In this document: piece after piece, positions 42,701 to 51,647 of the stretch | Numbering within the stretch: the first letter of the stretch is position 1 | Layout of the letters: the number at the start of each line of letters is the position of its first letter | Origin: Sphingomonas sp. 35-24ZXX | Lineage (GTDB): Bacteria; Pseudomonadota; Alphaproteobacteria; Sphingomonadales; Sphingomonadaceae | DNA: 64,000 nucleotides | NCBI RefSeq assembly: GCF_000786215.1 | Contig: NZ_JROG01000004.1 | Location: 310,001 to 374,000, forward strand | Reading direction: 5' to 3' | Position numbers and translations under genes: made by a program | The notes under the pieces: model-generated | What the model was told of the DNA's origin: nothing | The model's database searches: none | What the model saw: the letters and a program-made list of their open reading frames with translations, nothing else

Positions 42701-44110
42701 TCAGTCCGATCGCAGACCGATGCCGATGGTGGCGCGGGGCTGCTCCATCTCGTTCGATACGACCGGATAGGCGCAATAATCAGCCGCATAATAGGCGCTG
42801 GCGCGGTGATTGCCGGACAGGCCGACGCCGCCAAACGGAGCCTTGGACGAGGCGCCATTGGTCGGCCGGTTCCAGTTGACGATGCCCGCCTTGATGTTCG
42901 CCCAGAACTGCTTGTAATGCTGCGGACTGCCACCGACCAGCGCTGCGGAGAGGCCAAAGCGCGTGTTGTTGGCCTCGTTGACCGCTTCCTCGAACGATCC
43001 GACCTTCACCACCTGGAGCAGAGGTCCGAACAGCTCGACATCGGGCCGTTCCTTGACGTTGGTAACGTCGATGATGGCGGGCGAGAGGAACGGCAGATTG
43101 TCGTCCAGCCGCACCAGATGCTTGATCGCGCGGCCACCGTTGCTGAGATAATAGAGGAAGCTTTCGGTCAATCCGTCGGCGGCCTGGTTGTCGATCACCG
43201 GGCCCATGAACGGCTGCGGATCGTCAAACGGCTTGCCGACGATCAGCCGGTCCGCCAGCTTCTTGGTCTCGGCCATAATCGCGTCATAGATGGTATCGCG
43301 CACGATCAGCCGGCTGGCGGCCGAACAGCGCTGCCCGGCAGACGTGAAGGCCGACTGGATGATCAGCGTCGCGGCATCGGCGATGCAGGGCGTATCCCAG
43401 ATCACCATCGGGTTGTTGCCGCCCATTTCCAGCGCAACGATCTTGTCCGGGCGGCTGGCCAGCGTGCGGTTGATCGCGATGCCCGTGGTGGCAGATCCGG
43501 TGAACAGCACGCCATCGATATCGTCGTGGACGACGAGCGCCTTGCCTTCGTCGGCCGCGCCGACCAGCAACCGCACTGCGCCTTCGGGAATGCCTGCCTG
43601 GTGCATGCATTCGACCAGCATGGCGCCCACGGCAGGCGTCTTTTCCGAGGGCTTGAACACCACGGTGTTGCCGGCAATCAGCGCCGGGATGATATGGCCA
43701 TTGGGCAGGTGCGCGGGGAAGTTATAGGGCCCCAGCACGGCCATCACGCCATGCGGCTTGTGGCGCAGCGCCATCGTGCCGCCCAGCGCGCTGTCCAGCT
43801 TGCGCTGCGAGGTGCGCTCGGCATAAGCGGCGACTGAAATATCGACCTTGGCGACGACGGATTCGACCTCGGTGCGGGCTTCCCAGAGCGGCTTGCCGGT
43901 CTCGCGCGCGATGAGTGCGGCAAAATCCTCGGACCGGGCGCGCACCTGATTGGCAAAGCGGCGGCACAGCTCGATCCGCTTGGTGACCGCCATGGCGACC
44001 CATTCCGGGAATGCCGCGCGGGCGCGGGCCACCTCTCCATCGACATCGCCATGCTCGCCGGCCCACAGACGGGCTCCGGTAGCAGGTTCAAAGGAAACTA
44101 GCTCAGGCAA
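42701..44110 (-). CDS. astD: Succinylglutamate-semialdehyde dehydrogenase
   Basis: A 469-residue aldehyde dehydrogenase of the AstD type, step four of the arginine succinyltransferase (AST) pathway. The catalytic residues are the Glu in VALEMGGNNP and the Cys in SAGQRCSAASR. GPYNFPAHLPNGHIIPALIAGNT, FTGSATTG and GIVNWNRPTNGASSKAPFGGVG match AstD closely. No ATG opens the frame near the family start; a TTG at 44110 gives MPELVSFEPATG, about where AstD proteins begin, so a TTG start is assumed. The other ast genes are not in the window. Confidence 0.85.
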   Translation of the reverse strand: MPELVSFEPATGARLWAGEHGDVDGEVARARAAFPEWVAMAVTKRIELCRRFANQVRARSEDFAALIARETGKPLWEARTEVESVVAKVDISVAAYAERTSQRKLDSALGGTMALRHKPHGVMAVLGPYNFPAHLPNGHIIPALIAGNTVVFKPSEKTPAVGAMLVECMHQAGIPEGAVRLLVGAADEGKALVVHDDIDGVLFTGSATTGIAINRTLASRPDKIVALEMGGNNPMVIWDTPCIADAATLIIQSAFTSAGQRCSAASRLIVRDTIYDAIMAETKKLADRLIVGKPFDDPQPFMGPVIDNQAADGLTESFLYYLSNGGRAIKHLVRLDDNLPFLSPAIIDVTNVKERPDVELFGPLLQVVKVGSFEEAVNEANNTRFGLSAALVGGSPQHYKQFWANIKAGIVNWNRPTNGASSKAPFGGVGLSGNHRASAYYAADYCAYPVVSNEMEQPRATIGIGLRSD

Positions 44111-44377
44111 ATAACACGCTTTCTGGCGACACGTTTTTTCTGACCGGCAGGTCGGCCCCCGATATGCCGGCTGGCGCGAGCGATAGCAAGGAATGCCGGG
44201 CGCGAAAACTATTGAACCACGGTGTGACACATTTTCGCTGGCATCTGGGGCTTGCACATCGGGTGTCCTCTGCTAGTTTCCCGCTCGGCTGGTTAACGAC
44301 CACTCGGCGAATAGGGTCGCATGAGTAAGTTAGAGCCGGGGGTACACCCGCCTTGTCAGTGAGCAAGGAGCGGACCC

Positions 44378-47300
44378 ATGAAGACTTTCCCCAACAACGC
44401 AAAAGCGTTGCGTGCCACGCTGTTTCTGGCGTCCAGCGCCGCAGCCATCGCCATCGCAAGCCCGGCCTATGCCGACGCGACGGCACCCTGCAACGTCAAC
44501 GCGGGACCTGACGGCATTGCCGGCAATGCGGATGATGTCGCCGATTCGACCGAATGCGGCGTCAATGCCTCCGCGCCCGGCACCGGGGCAACGGCGGTCG
44601 GCAGCGGCGCCACAGCGGCCGGTCCATCGGCCGTTGCCATTGGCCGAGGCGCGGTTTCCCCAACGGCAGGCAGCATTGCCATCGGACTGAACTCCACGAC
44701 CGCAACCATCGGCGCGACGCCGTCAGGTGCAGCATCGCTGGGCACCGCCGTCGCAATCGGCAATGCAGCGAAGGCGACGCAGGAAGATGCGGTCGCCCTG
44801 GGTGATCTCGCCAATGCCTCGGGCTTCCACGCGACCGCGATCGGCGGCGAATCGGTCGCCTCGGGCGTCGGCAGCCAGGCCTTTGGCTGGCAGGCTGTCT
44901 CGTCGGGTCGGACGGCTGTGGCGGTTGGACACCAGGCAAATGCCGCCGGCTTCGAGGCAACTTCGGTCGGCAAGAGCACCCAGGCAGGCGGCGCGAACGC
45001 AACAGCTGTCGGTAGCCGTGCCAATGCGGCGGGCATCAACTCGGTCGCGATCGGCAACAATGCGGTGACCGCAGACGGTACCACCCCCACCGGTGCAGCC
45101 TCGACCGGAACCGCCGTTGCGGTGGGCAATGGTGCGCAGGCCACCAATGAAGATGCGGTGGCGCTGGGTGATCTGGCCAACGCCTCGGGCTTTCACGCCA
45201 CCGCCATCGGCGGCGAATCGGTGGCCTCGGGCGTTGGTTCTCAGGCTTTCGGATGGCAGGCCAACGCCTCGGGCCGGACCGCCGTGGCGGTCGGACATCA
45301 GGCCAATGCTGCCGGTTTTGAAGCAACCTCGGTCGGCAAGAGCGCACAGGCAGGCGGCACCAATTCCGCCGCGCTGGGCAGCCGTGCCAATGCGGCCGGG
45401 ATCAATTCGGTCGCGATCGGCAATGGCGCCGTGACGGCGGACGGGACGACACCTTCGGGCGCCGCTTCAACCGGAACGGCGGTCGCCATCGGCAATCTTT
45501 CCAAGGCAACCGCCGAAGATGCCGTTGCGCTGGGTGACCTGGCCAATGCGTCGGGCTTCCATGCCACCGCCATCGGCGGCGAATCGGTTGCCTCGGGCAT
45601 TGGTTCGCAGGCTTTCGGCTGGCAGGCCAATTCGTCCGGACGCACGGCGGTCGCCGTGGGGCATCAGGCCAATGCGGCAGGGCTCGAAGCGACCTCGGTC
45701 GGCAAGAGCGCTCAGGCGGGCGGCGCCAATGCGTCGGCGCTGGGCAGCCGCGCCAATGCCTCGGGCGTGAACTCTCTCGCGGCGGGCAATGCTGCCGTGT
45801 CGGCGGGGATCAATTCGATCGCGATCGGCAATGGTGCAGCGACAGCGGATGGCACCACGCCCTCGGGCGCCGCGTCGACCGGCACTGCGGTCGCAGTCGG
45901 CAACGGAGCGCAGGCCACCAATGAAGATGCGGTGGCGCTGGGCGATCTTGCCAATGCGTCGGGCTTCCACGCTACCGCGATCGGCGGCGAATCGGTCGCC
46001 TCGGGCGTGGGCAGCCAGGCCTTTGGCTGGCAGGCCAATGCCTCGGGCCGCACTGCGCTGGCTGCGGGCCACCAGGCCAATGCCGCCGGCTTCGAAGCGA
46101 CCTCGGTCGGCAAGAGCACGCAGGCGGGCGGCGCGAACGCAACCGCGGTCGGCAGCCGCGCCAACGCTGCTGGCCTCAATTCGGTCGCGATCGGCAACAA
46201 TGCGGTGACTGCCGATGGCACCACGCCCTCGGGCGCAGCGTCCACCGGCACGGCGGTCGCGGTCGGCAACGGCGCTCGCGCCACGGCAGAAGATGCGGTG
46301 GCGCTGGGTGACCTCGCCAATGCGAGCGGATTCCATGCCACCGCGATCGGCGGTGAATCGGTCGCCTCGGGCGTCGGCAGCCAGGCCTTCGGCTGGCAGG
46401 CCAATGCCTCGGGCCGCACGGCTGTCGCCGTCGGTCATCAGGCGAATGCCGCCGGGCTGGAGGCGACTTCGGTCGGCAAGAGCGCGCAGGCAGGCGGCGC
46501 AAATTCCACGGCGCTGGGCAGCCGCGCCAATGCGGCCGCCGATACTAGCACCGCGCTGGGCAATGCGGCGAGCGCGACCGCGGCCAATTCGGTCGCTCTG
46601 GGCTCGGGATCGGTCGCCGACAGGGCGAACACAGTTTCGGTGGGCGCAGTCGGCGCAGAGCGGGCGATCACCAATGTCGCGGCAGGTACGGCGCTGACCG
46701 ATGCGGTCAATCTCGGCCAGCTCAATGCGGTGGCGGCAGTCACCACCGCCAACACCACGAAGCTCAACTATCTTGCCGTCAACAGCACCCGCGCCGGGGC
46801 CACCGCCACCGGTGCATCGGCGATCTCGCTGGGCGACAATGCCACGGCAGATGGCGTCGATGCGCTGGCGATCGGCGGTGACGATGCTGGCACCGGCGCA
46901 CGCGCGATCGGCAATTCGACCGTTGCCATCGGCGGTGAAGCCGATGCGATCGGTCCGGGCGCGACCTCGATCGGCTGGCGGTCCAACGCCAATGCAGAAC
47001 GCGCGCATGCCTTGGGCCATCTCGCCAATGCCACCGGCGTGCGTTCGCTCGCGGTGGGCGAGGCCGCCAATGCCACCGCGCTGACCGCTGTTGCGGTCGG
47101 CAACCAGGCCAGCGCAACCGATGAGGATGCCGTCGCTGTCGGCGATCTGGCGGTCGCCTCTGGCTTCCATTCGACCGCAGTGGGAGGCGAATCGGTCGCC
47201 TCGGGCCGCGGCGCGCAGAGCTTCGGCTGGCAGGCGGTCGCCTCGGGCGAGCTCTCGCTGGCCGCGGGCCATCAAGCGCAGGCCACTGGCGTGCGTTCGA

Positions 47301-49315
47301 CGGCCGTGGGCAAGAGCGCGGTCGCCTCGGCGATCAACTCGGTCGCCATCGGCAACCAGGCCTCGACCAACAGCGCGAACACCGCCTCGCTCGGCACCTC
47401 GGTCGCGGTCGGCAATCTGGCCGTCGCGTCGGATGAAGACGCCGTCGCAATCGGTGACCAGGCCCTGGCCTCGGGCTTCCATGCCACGGCAGTCGGCGGT
47501 GAATCGGTGGCCTCGGGCCGCGGATCGCAGACCTTCGGCTGGCAGGCCCGCGCCACCGGCGAGCTTTCGCTGGCGGTGGGCCATCAGGCGGTAGCCGGCG
47601 GCATCCGCTCGCTGGCGCTGGGCAAGAGCGCGACCGCCAGCGGCGATTTCTCGATCGCCATCGGCAACATGGCGTCGACCGGCATGTTCAGCAACTCGAT
47701 CGTCATCGGTAGCGGATCGGTGGCGACGGCGAACAACCAGTTCGTGCTCGGCGCCGCCAACCACAGCTATCGCTTTGCAGGGCTCGCAGGCATCGTTCCG
47801 GCGGGACAGCAATTCTTCCTGACCATCGATTCGTCTGGCAACCTGATTGCCGTTGCCTCTGCGCCTCCGGGTTCGGGGATCGGCATCGGCGTGGACAGCA
47901 CCCAGGTCGGCGTGGGTGCCAGCGCATCGGCAGAAGATGCGGTCGCGGTCGGCAACGGCGCGGTGGCCAGCAGCACCGATGCGACGGCCATCGGCACCGA
48001 TGCGCAGGCCCTCAGCCCCGGCGCCACGGCGATCGGCGCGGGCGCCATCGCAACCGGCTCGACGGCCGTGGGGACCGACGCGCAGGCGCTCGGTGCGGGA
48101 TCGGCGGCTTATGGTTCGAACTCGCGCGCAACCGGTGCACGCTCGATCGCCATCGGCGAGGATGGCGATGATGCCGATGGCCTGGGCGCGGTCGCTTCGG
48201 GTGTCGGATCGATCGCCATCGGCAACGATGCGCGTTCGACCGGCGTCGAATCGGTGGCGATGGGCCTCAGCGCCGTGGCAACGGCACAGTCGGCGACGGC
48301 TGTCGGCGGCCGCGCTCTTGCCACCGCCACCGCTGCCACCGCCTTCGGCTGGCGGGCAGAAGCGGTCGCGGAACGCGCGACGGCACTGGGCCATCTTGCC
48401 AATGCCTCGGGCGTGCGTTCGACCGCAGTGGGTGAGGCCGCCAATTCGTCGGGCGCGCTGAGCGTCGCGGTCGGCAACCTCTCGGTCGCCAGCGGCACCA
48501 ACGCGATCGCCATCGGCAATACGGCCGTCGCCAGCGGCGGCGATGCGATCGCCATCGGCGGCAATCGTGACGGCACTGCCGGTCGTGCCACCCAGGCCAC
48601 GGGAGCCTCGACCACTGCAGTTGGCGGTCAGGCACTGGCCACCGCCACCGCCGCCACCGCTTATGGCTGGCGCGCGGAAGCGACGGGCGAGCGGGCCACC
48701 GCGCTGGGTCACCTGGCGGTGGCCTCGGGCGTGCGGTCGGTGTCGGTGGGCGAGGCGGCTGTCGCCTCGGGCGCAGGCGCGATTGCCATCGGCAACCAGA
48801 CCTCTGCCGCGTTCGCCAACTCGGTTGCGCTGGGCAATGGCGCGGTCGCCAACCGGGCCAACCAGATCAAGCTGGGCGGCACGGGCAGTTCGGTCACCAT
48901 CGGTGATCTGGCGGCGAGCACGGCGGCGCAAAGCGGCACCACCTCGATTGTCACCACCGATGCCAGCGGCACGCTGGGTGCGGGCCCCGCGGTCAGCACC
49001 TTTGCCACCAACGGGCAGATCAATGCGCTGACCGGGCAGGTCAACACCTTGTTCGACCTGACCGAGATCAACCGCCGCGCGATCAGCCGGGCGAACGAGG
49101 GCGTCGCTATGGCGCTGGCGATGGAATCGCCTGCGCTTCCGGCGGGCACCACCTTTGCACTGTCGGGCGGCGTCGGTTATTATGAGGACCAGGCATCGCT
49201 CACCACGGCCATCACCGCACGGGTTTCCGAAAACGCGACGGTTTCGGCCGGCGTTGGCGTCGGCTTCAACAGCGGTTCGGTGGGCGCGCGCGGCGGCTTC
49301 CAGATCGCCTGGTAA
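44378..49315 (+). CDS. Trimeric autotransporter adhesin (YadA-like)
   Basis: A 1645-residue surface adhesin. Signal peptide about residues 1-32 (cleavage after AYA). The passenger is almost wholly YadA-type left-handed beta-roll, with the turn pattern A-x-A-x-G-x-x-A. Five tandem repeats of 122 or 136 residues cover about 122-720. A neck (DRANTVSVG, ERAITNVAAG, TDAVNLGQLNAV) is at 746-785. Instead of a stalk, a second and then a third run of head turns follows (about 800-1120 and 1180-1520), split by a non-repeat insert (NQFVLGAANHSYRFAG) near 1125-1165. A short coiled coil (GQINALTGQVNTLF) leads to the trimeric membrane anchor at about 1560-1645, ending in F-Q-I-A-W. AAGGAG precedes the ATG. 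A secreted-protein gene follows 44 bases on. Confidence 0.93.
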   Translation: MKTFPNNAKALRATLFLASSAAAIAIASPAYADATAPCNVNAGPDGIAGNADDVADSTECGVNASAPGTGATAVGSGATAAGPSAVAIGRGAVSPTAGSIAIGLNSTTATIGATPSGAASLGTAVAIGNAAKATQEDAVALGDLANASGFHATAIGGESVASGVGSQAFGWQAVSSGRTAVAVGHQANAAGFEATSVGKSTQAGGANATAVGSRANAAGINSVAIGNNAVTADGTTPTGAASTGTAVAVGNGAQATNEDAVALGDLANASGFHATAIGGESVASGVGSQAFGWQANASGRTAVAVGHQANAAGFEATSVGKSAQAGGTNSAALGSRANAAGINSVAIGNGAVTADGTTPSGAASTGTAVAIGNLSKATAEDAVALGDLANASGFHATAIGGESVASGIGSQAFGWQANSSGRTAVAVGHQANAAGLEATSVGKSAQAGGANASALGSRANASGVNSLAAGNAAVSAGINSIAIGNGAATADGTTPSGAASTGTAVAVGNGAQATNEDAVALGDLANASGFHATAIGGESVASGVGSQAFGWQANASGRTALAAGHQANAAGFEATSVGKSTQAGGANATAVGSRANAAGLNSVAIGNNAVTADGTTPSGAASTGTAVAVGNGARATAEDAVALGDLANASGFHATAIGGESVASGVGSQAFGWQANASGRTAVAVGHQANAAGLEATSVGKSAQAGGANSTALGSRANAAADTSTALGNAASATAANSVALGSGSVADRANTVSVGAVGAERAITNVAAGTALTDAVNLGQLNAVAAVTTANTTKLNYLAVNSTRAGATATGASAISLGDNATADGVDALAIGGDDAGTGARAIGNSTVAIGGEADAIGPGATSIGWRSNANAERAHALGHLANATGVRSLAVGEAANATALTAVAVGNQASATDEDAVAVGDLAVASGFHSTAVGGESVASGRGAQSFGWQAVASGELSLAAGHQAQATGVRSTAVGKSAVASAINSVAIGNQASTNSANTASLGTSVAVGNLAVASDEDAVAIGDQALASGFHATAVGGESVASGRGSQTFGWQARATGELSLAVGHQAVAGGIRSLALGKSATASGDFSIAIGNMASTGMFSNSIVIGSGSVATANNQFVLGAANHSYRFAGLAGIVPAGQQFFLTIDSSGNLIAVASAPPGSGIGIGVDSTQVGVGASASAEDAVAVGNGAVASSTDATAIGTDAQALSPGATAIGAGAIATGSTAVGTDAQALGAGSAAYGSNSRATGARSIAIGEDGDDADGLGAVASGVGSIAIGNDARSTGVESVAMGLSAVATAQSATAVGGRALATATAATAFGWRAEAVAERATALGHLANASGVRSTAVGEAANSSGALSVAVGNLSVASGTNAIAIGNTAVASGGDAIAIGGNRDGTAGRATQATGASTTAVGGQALATATAATAYGWRAEATGERATALGHLAVASGVRSVSVGEAAVASGAGAIAIGNQTSAAFANSVALGNGAVANRANQIKLGGTGSSVTIGDLAASTAAQSGTTSIVTTDASGTLGAGPAVSTFATNGQINALTGQVNTLFDLTEINRRAISRANEGVAMALAMESPALPAGTTFALSGGVGYYEDQASLTTAITARVSENATVSAGVGVGFNSGSVGARGGFQIAW
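44741..46537 (+). repeat. Five tandem 366/408-bp repeats within the adhesin gene
   Basis: Units start at 44741, 45107, 45473, 45881 and 46247; spacings are 366, 366, 408 and 366 bp. Each encodes G-T-A-V-A-x-G-N, then DAVALGDLANASGFHATAIG, GESVASG, AFGWQA, GHQANAAG and ATSVGKS. The third unit has an extra 14-residue turn near its end, explaining 408. The last unit is incomplete after SRANAA. High similarity makes copy-number change by recombination likely. Confidence 0.93.
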
Positions 49316-49359
49316 GGCCCGGAGCACCGGGTCGAACCAGGTCCTTGCTAAGGATTGGT

Positions 49360-49890
49360 ATGAGATTTCTGAACACTCGGCCGGGGCTTTTTGCTCCGGC
49401 CTTTTTGCTTGCCGCTCTGGCCCTTGCGGCTCCGGTGCACGCGCAGACCCAGGCTGCGCAGCCGCCGATCTCGGTCGAGCCGGTGCCCAGCGAACTGGAA
49501 CTCGCCAAATTGCTGTGGTCGACGATGACCGCTGTTCACCACGCCAATCTGTCGGGCAATTATTCGGTGCTGCGCGACATTTCCTCGCCCGGCTTCCAGG
49601 TCAACAACAACGCCGCGCGGTTGGGGGAGATCTTCGCCAGCATCCGCGAAAGCCGGGTCGATCTGTCGAGCGCGCTGCTGCTCGCGCCGACCTATACCGA
49701 GCCGCCTTCGGTGGCCGAGCCGGGCGTGATCCGGGTGCGCGGCTATTTCGGGCTGCGGCCCACCGCCCTGTTCTTCGATTTCTTCTTCCAATGGGTGGAG
49801 GGCCGCTGGCGGCTGCACGGCGTGTCGATCAGCCCGCAGGCGATCGCATCGGAAGAAACGCCCGAGCGCGGGCGCAATTCGACGCGGTGA
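49360..49890 (+). CDS. Secreted protein downstream of the adhesin (NTF2-like fold suspected)
   Basis: A 176-residue exported protein. AAGGA 5 bases before the ATG at 49360 supports this start; the signal peptide is about residues 1-26 (FLLAALALAAPVHA). The mature part has a helical region (LELAKLLWSTMTAVHHANLSGNYSVLRD), then beta-rich sequence ending FFDFFFQWVEGRWRLHGVSISP, a shape like NTF2-like proteins. Function unknown. Its gene begins 44 bases after the adhesin stop, suggesting a partner role, yet an intrinsic terminator overlaps its first codons. Confidence 0.8.
   Translation: MRFLNTRPGLFAPAFLLAALALAAPVHAQTQAAQPPISVEPVPSELELAKLLWSTMTAVHHANLSGNYSVLRDISSPGFQVNNNAARLGEIFASIRESRVDLSSALLLAPTYTEPPSVAEPGVIRVRGYFGLRPTALFFDFFFQWVEGRWRLHGVSISPQAIASEETPERGRNSTR
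49379..49406 (+). terminator. Intrinsic terminator inside the signal-peptide codons of the following gene
   Basis: GGCCGGGGC (49379-49387) and GCTCCGGCC (49393-49401) form a 9-bp stem (one G-T pair) with a TTTTT loop, followed at once by TTTTT (49402-49406). It is a textbook Rho-independent terminator 64 bases after the adhesin stop, but lies within codons 7-16 of the gene starting at 49360. Confidence 0.85.
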
Positions 49891-49972
49891 GAAACGCTTT
49901 TTCGGCTTTCCCCTGACGCACGGGCGGCGCATATAGCGCGCGCTTTTGCATTTAACTTCAGGACAGCCCAAG

Positions 49973-51181
49973 ATGAAGCGTAACGCCGGACAAGACCCCG
50001 CCATCACCAGCCGCTGGCGCCCTGCCACGCTCGCCATCCGGGGCGGCACTGCGCGCAGCGAGTTCGGTGAAACGTCCGAGGCCCTGTTCCTGACCTCGGG
50101 CTATGCCTATGACTGCGCCGAAGATGCTGCCGCGCGCTTCAACGGCGAGCAGGCGGGCATGACCTACAGCCGGTTGCAGAACCCCACCGTCGAGATGCTG
50201 GAAAAGCGCATCGCGTTGATGGAAGGCGCAGAGGCGACCCGCTGCATGGCGAGCGGCATGGCGGCGATGACCGCAGCCCTGCTCTGCCAGCTGCAGATGG
50301 GTGATCATGTTGTCGCCAGCCGGGCATTGTTCGGATCGTGCCGCTGGCTGACCGATACGTTGCTGCCCAAGTTCGGCATCGAGACCACGATCATCGACGG
50401 GCGCGAGCTCGACCGGTGGGAGGCGGCGATCCGCCCCAACACCCGTGTGTTCTTCTTCGAAACGCCCGCCAACCCGACGATGGACATCATCGACATGAAG
50501 GCGGTGTGCGACATCGCACGGGCGCGCGGCATCACTAGCGTCGTCGACAATGCCTTTGCCACCAACGTGCTGCAGCGGCCGATGGATTTCGGCGCGGATG
50601 TCGTCGCCTACAGCGCCACCAAGATGATGGACGGTCAGGGCCGCGTGCTCGCAGGTGCGGTGTGCGGTACCGAGGATTTCGTCACCAACACCTTGCTGCC
50701 GTTCACCCGCAACACCGGCCCGACATTGAGCGCGTTCAATGCCTGGGTGGTGCTCAAGGGCCTGGAAACGCTCGACCTGCGCATCCGCCGCCAGAGCGAG
50801 AATGCGCTCAAGGTCGCGAGTTTCCTCGAAGGCCGGGTCGAGCGCGTCAACTATCCGGGCCTGCCCAGCCACCCGCAGCACAACCTGGCCATGTCGCAGA
50901 TGGAAGCCGTAGGACCGATCTTCTCGGTCTATGTCGGCGGCGGTCGCGAGCGCGCCCACGGCCTGCTCAACGGGCTGGAGCTGGTCGATATCTCGAACAA
51001 CATCGGTGATTCGCGCTCGCTGATGACCCACCCCAGCTCGACCACCCACCATGGCCTGGGCGAAGAGGCGCGGCTGGCGGTCGGCATCACCGAAGACATG
51101 CTGCGGCTGAACGTGGGCCTTGAGGATGTCGACGACGTGATCGAGGATCTCGACCGCGCGCTGGGGAAGATCGGGCTGTAA
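49973..51181 (+). CDS. metZ: O-succinylhomoserine sulfhydrylase
   Basis: A 402-residue PLP enzyme of the Cys/Met metabolism family, making homocysteine directly from O-succinylhomoserine and sulfide. The N-terminus TLAIRGGTARSEFGETSEALFLTSGYAYD and PTVEMLEKRIALMEGAE are MetZ-like; the PLP lysine is in AYSATKMMDGQGR. THPSSTTHHGL is the substrate carboxylate region. Length fits. I use ATG 49973, with AGGA upstream; an in-frame ATG 9 codons earlier has no good ribosome site. It uses sulfide made by the cys operon in this window. Confidence 0.92.
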   Translation: MKRNAGQDPAITSRWRPATLAIRGGTARSEFGETSEALFLTSGYAYDCAEDAAARFNGEQAGMTYSRLQNPTVEMLEKRIALMEGAEATRCMASGMAAMTAALLCQLQMGDHVVASRALFGSCRWLTDTLLPKFGIETTIIDGRELDRWEAAIRPNTRVFFFETPANPTMDIIDMKAVCDIARARGITSVVDNAFATNVLQRPMDFGADVVAYSATKMMDGQGRVLAGAVCGTEDFVTNTLLPFTRNTGPTLSAFNAWVVLKGLETLDLRIRRQSENALKVASFLEGRVERVNYPGLPSHPQHNLAMSQMEAVGPIFSVYVGGGRERAHGLLNGLELVDISNNIGDSRSLMTHPSSTTHHGLGEEARLAVGITEDMLRLNVGLEDVDDVIEDLDRALGKIGL

Positions 51182-51212
51182 GGGCAGGATCGAGCGGCGC
51201 AACATTCACCGT

Positions 51213-51248
51213 TTACAACCGTAGTCGTTTCGATTACATCCGTGGTCG
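51213..51248. promoter_or_regulatory. Direct-repeat operator upstream of the blaI-like gene
   Basis: TTACAACCGTAGTCG (51213-51227) and TTACATCCGTGGTCG (51234-51248) match at 13 of 15 positions with a 21-bp period, two helical turns. An inverted repeat GTAGTCG-TTT-CGATTAC lies across them (51221-51237). BlaI/MecI repressors bind TACA/TGTA half-sites, so this is the likely autoregulatory operator; it overlaps a possible -35 (TTTACA) and -10 (TTACAT). Confidence 0.65.
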
Positions 51249-51275
51249 CAAACCCTTTTCTGGCAAGGCGACTCG

Positions 51276-51647
51276 ATGGCTCCCGAACGTATCAGCGATG
51301 CAGAACATGCGGTGATGGAGGTGCTGTGGCAGCGCTCGCCGCTCACCGCCGCGGACGTGGCCGACGCGCTCGCCGATGCGCGCGACTGGTCGCTGCAGAC
51401 GGTCAAGACATTGCTCTCGCGGCTCACCAACAAGGGCGCCGTGTCCTATGACCAGGACGGCCGCCGCTATCTCTATAGCCCCATATTGGCGCGAGAGGAT
51501 TATGTCGGCGATGAATCGCGTCGATTGGTCGATCGGCTGTTCGGGGGCCGCGCCGCACCGCTTATCGCGCATCTGGCGGAACAGCAGACATTCACGGCGG
51601 AGGATCTGGCCGAGATTGAACGACTGATCGGGGAGTTGAAGTCATGA
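51276..51647 (+). CDS. BlaI/MecI/CopY family transcription repressor
   Basis: A 123-residue winged-helix repressor. ISDAEHAVMEVLWQRSPLTAADVADAL is the family opening, and DWSLQTVKTLLSRLTNKGAVSYDQDGRRYLYSPIL is the recognition helix and wing. The C-terminal dimer part contains the site usually cut by the cognate protease. The next gene encodes a BlaR1-like M56 metalloprotease and overlaps it by ATGA, so they form a signal-and-repressor pair. Two direct repeats lie just upstream. Confidence 0.92.
   Translation: MAPERISDAEHAVMEVLWQRSPLTAADVADALADARDWSLQTVKTLLSRLTNKGAVSYDQDGRRYLYSPILAREDYVGDESRRLVDRLFGGRAAPLIAHLAEQQTFTAEDLAEIERLIGELKS

Noticed and set aside
44741-46537. Regularly spaced repeats that might suggest a CRISPR array
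   Set aside because: Units are 366-408 bp, in frame and encode adhesin head turns; there are no 25-40 bp repeats with unique spacers and no cas genes.
45467-49327. A 1286-residue open frame on the minus strand opposite the adhesin gene
   Set aside because: It is a by-product of the repeated Ala/Gly/Ser codon pattern of the adhesin in GC-rich DNA. The translation is Arg/His/Gly-rich low complexity without a signal peptide, domain or ribosome site.
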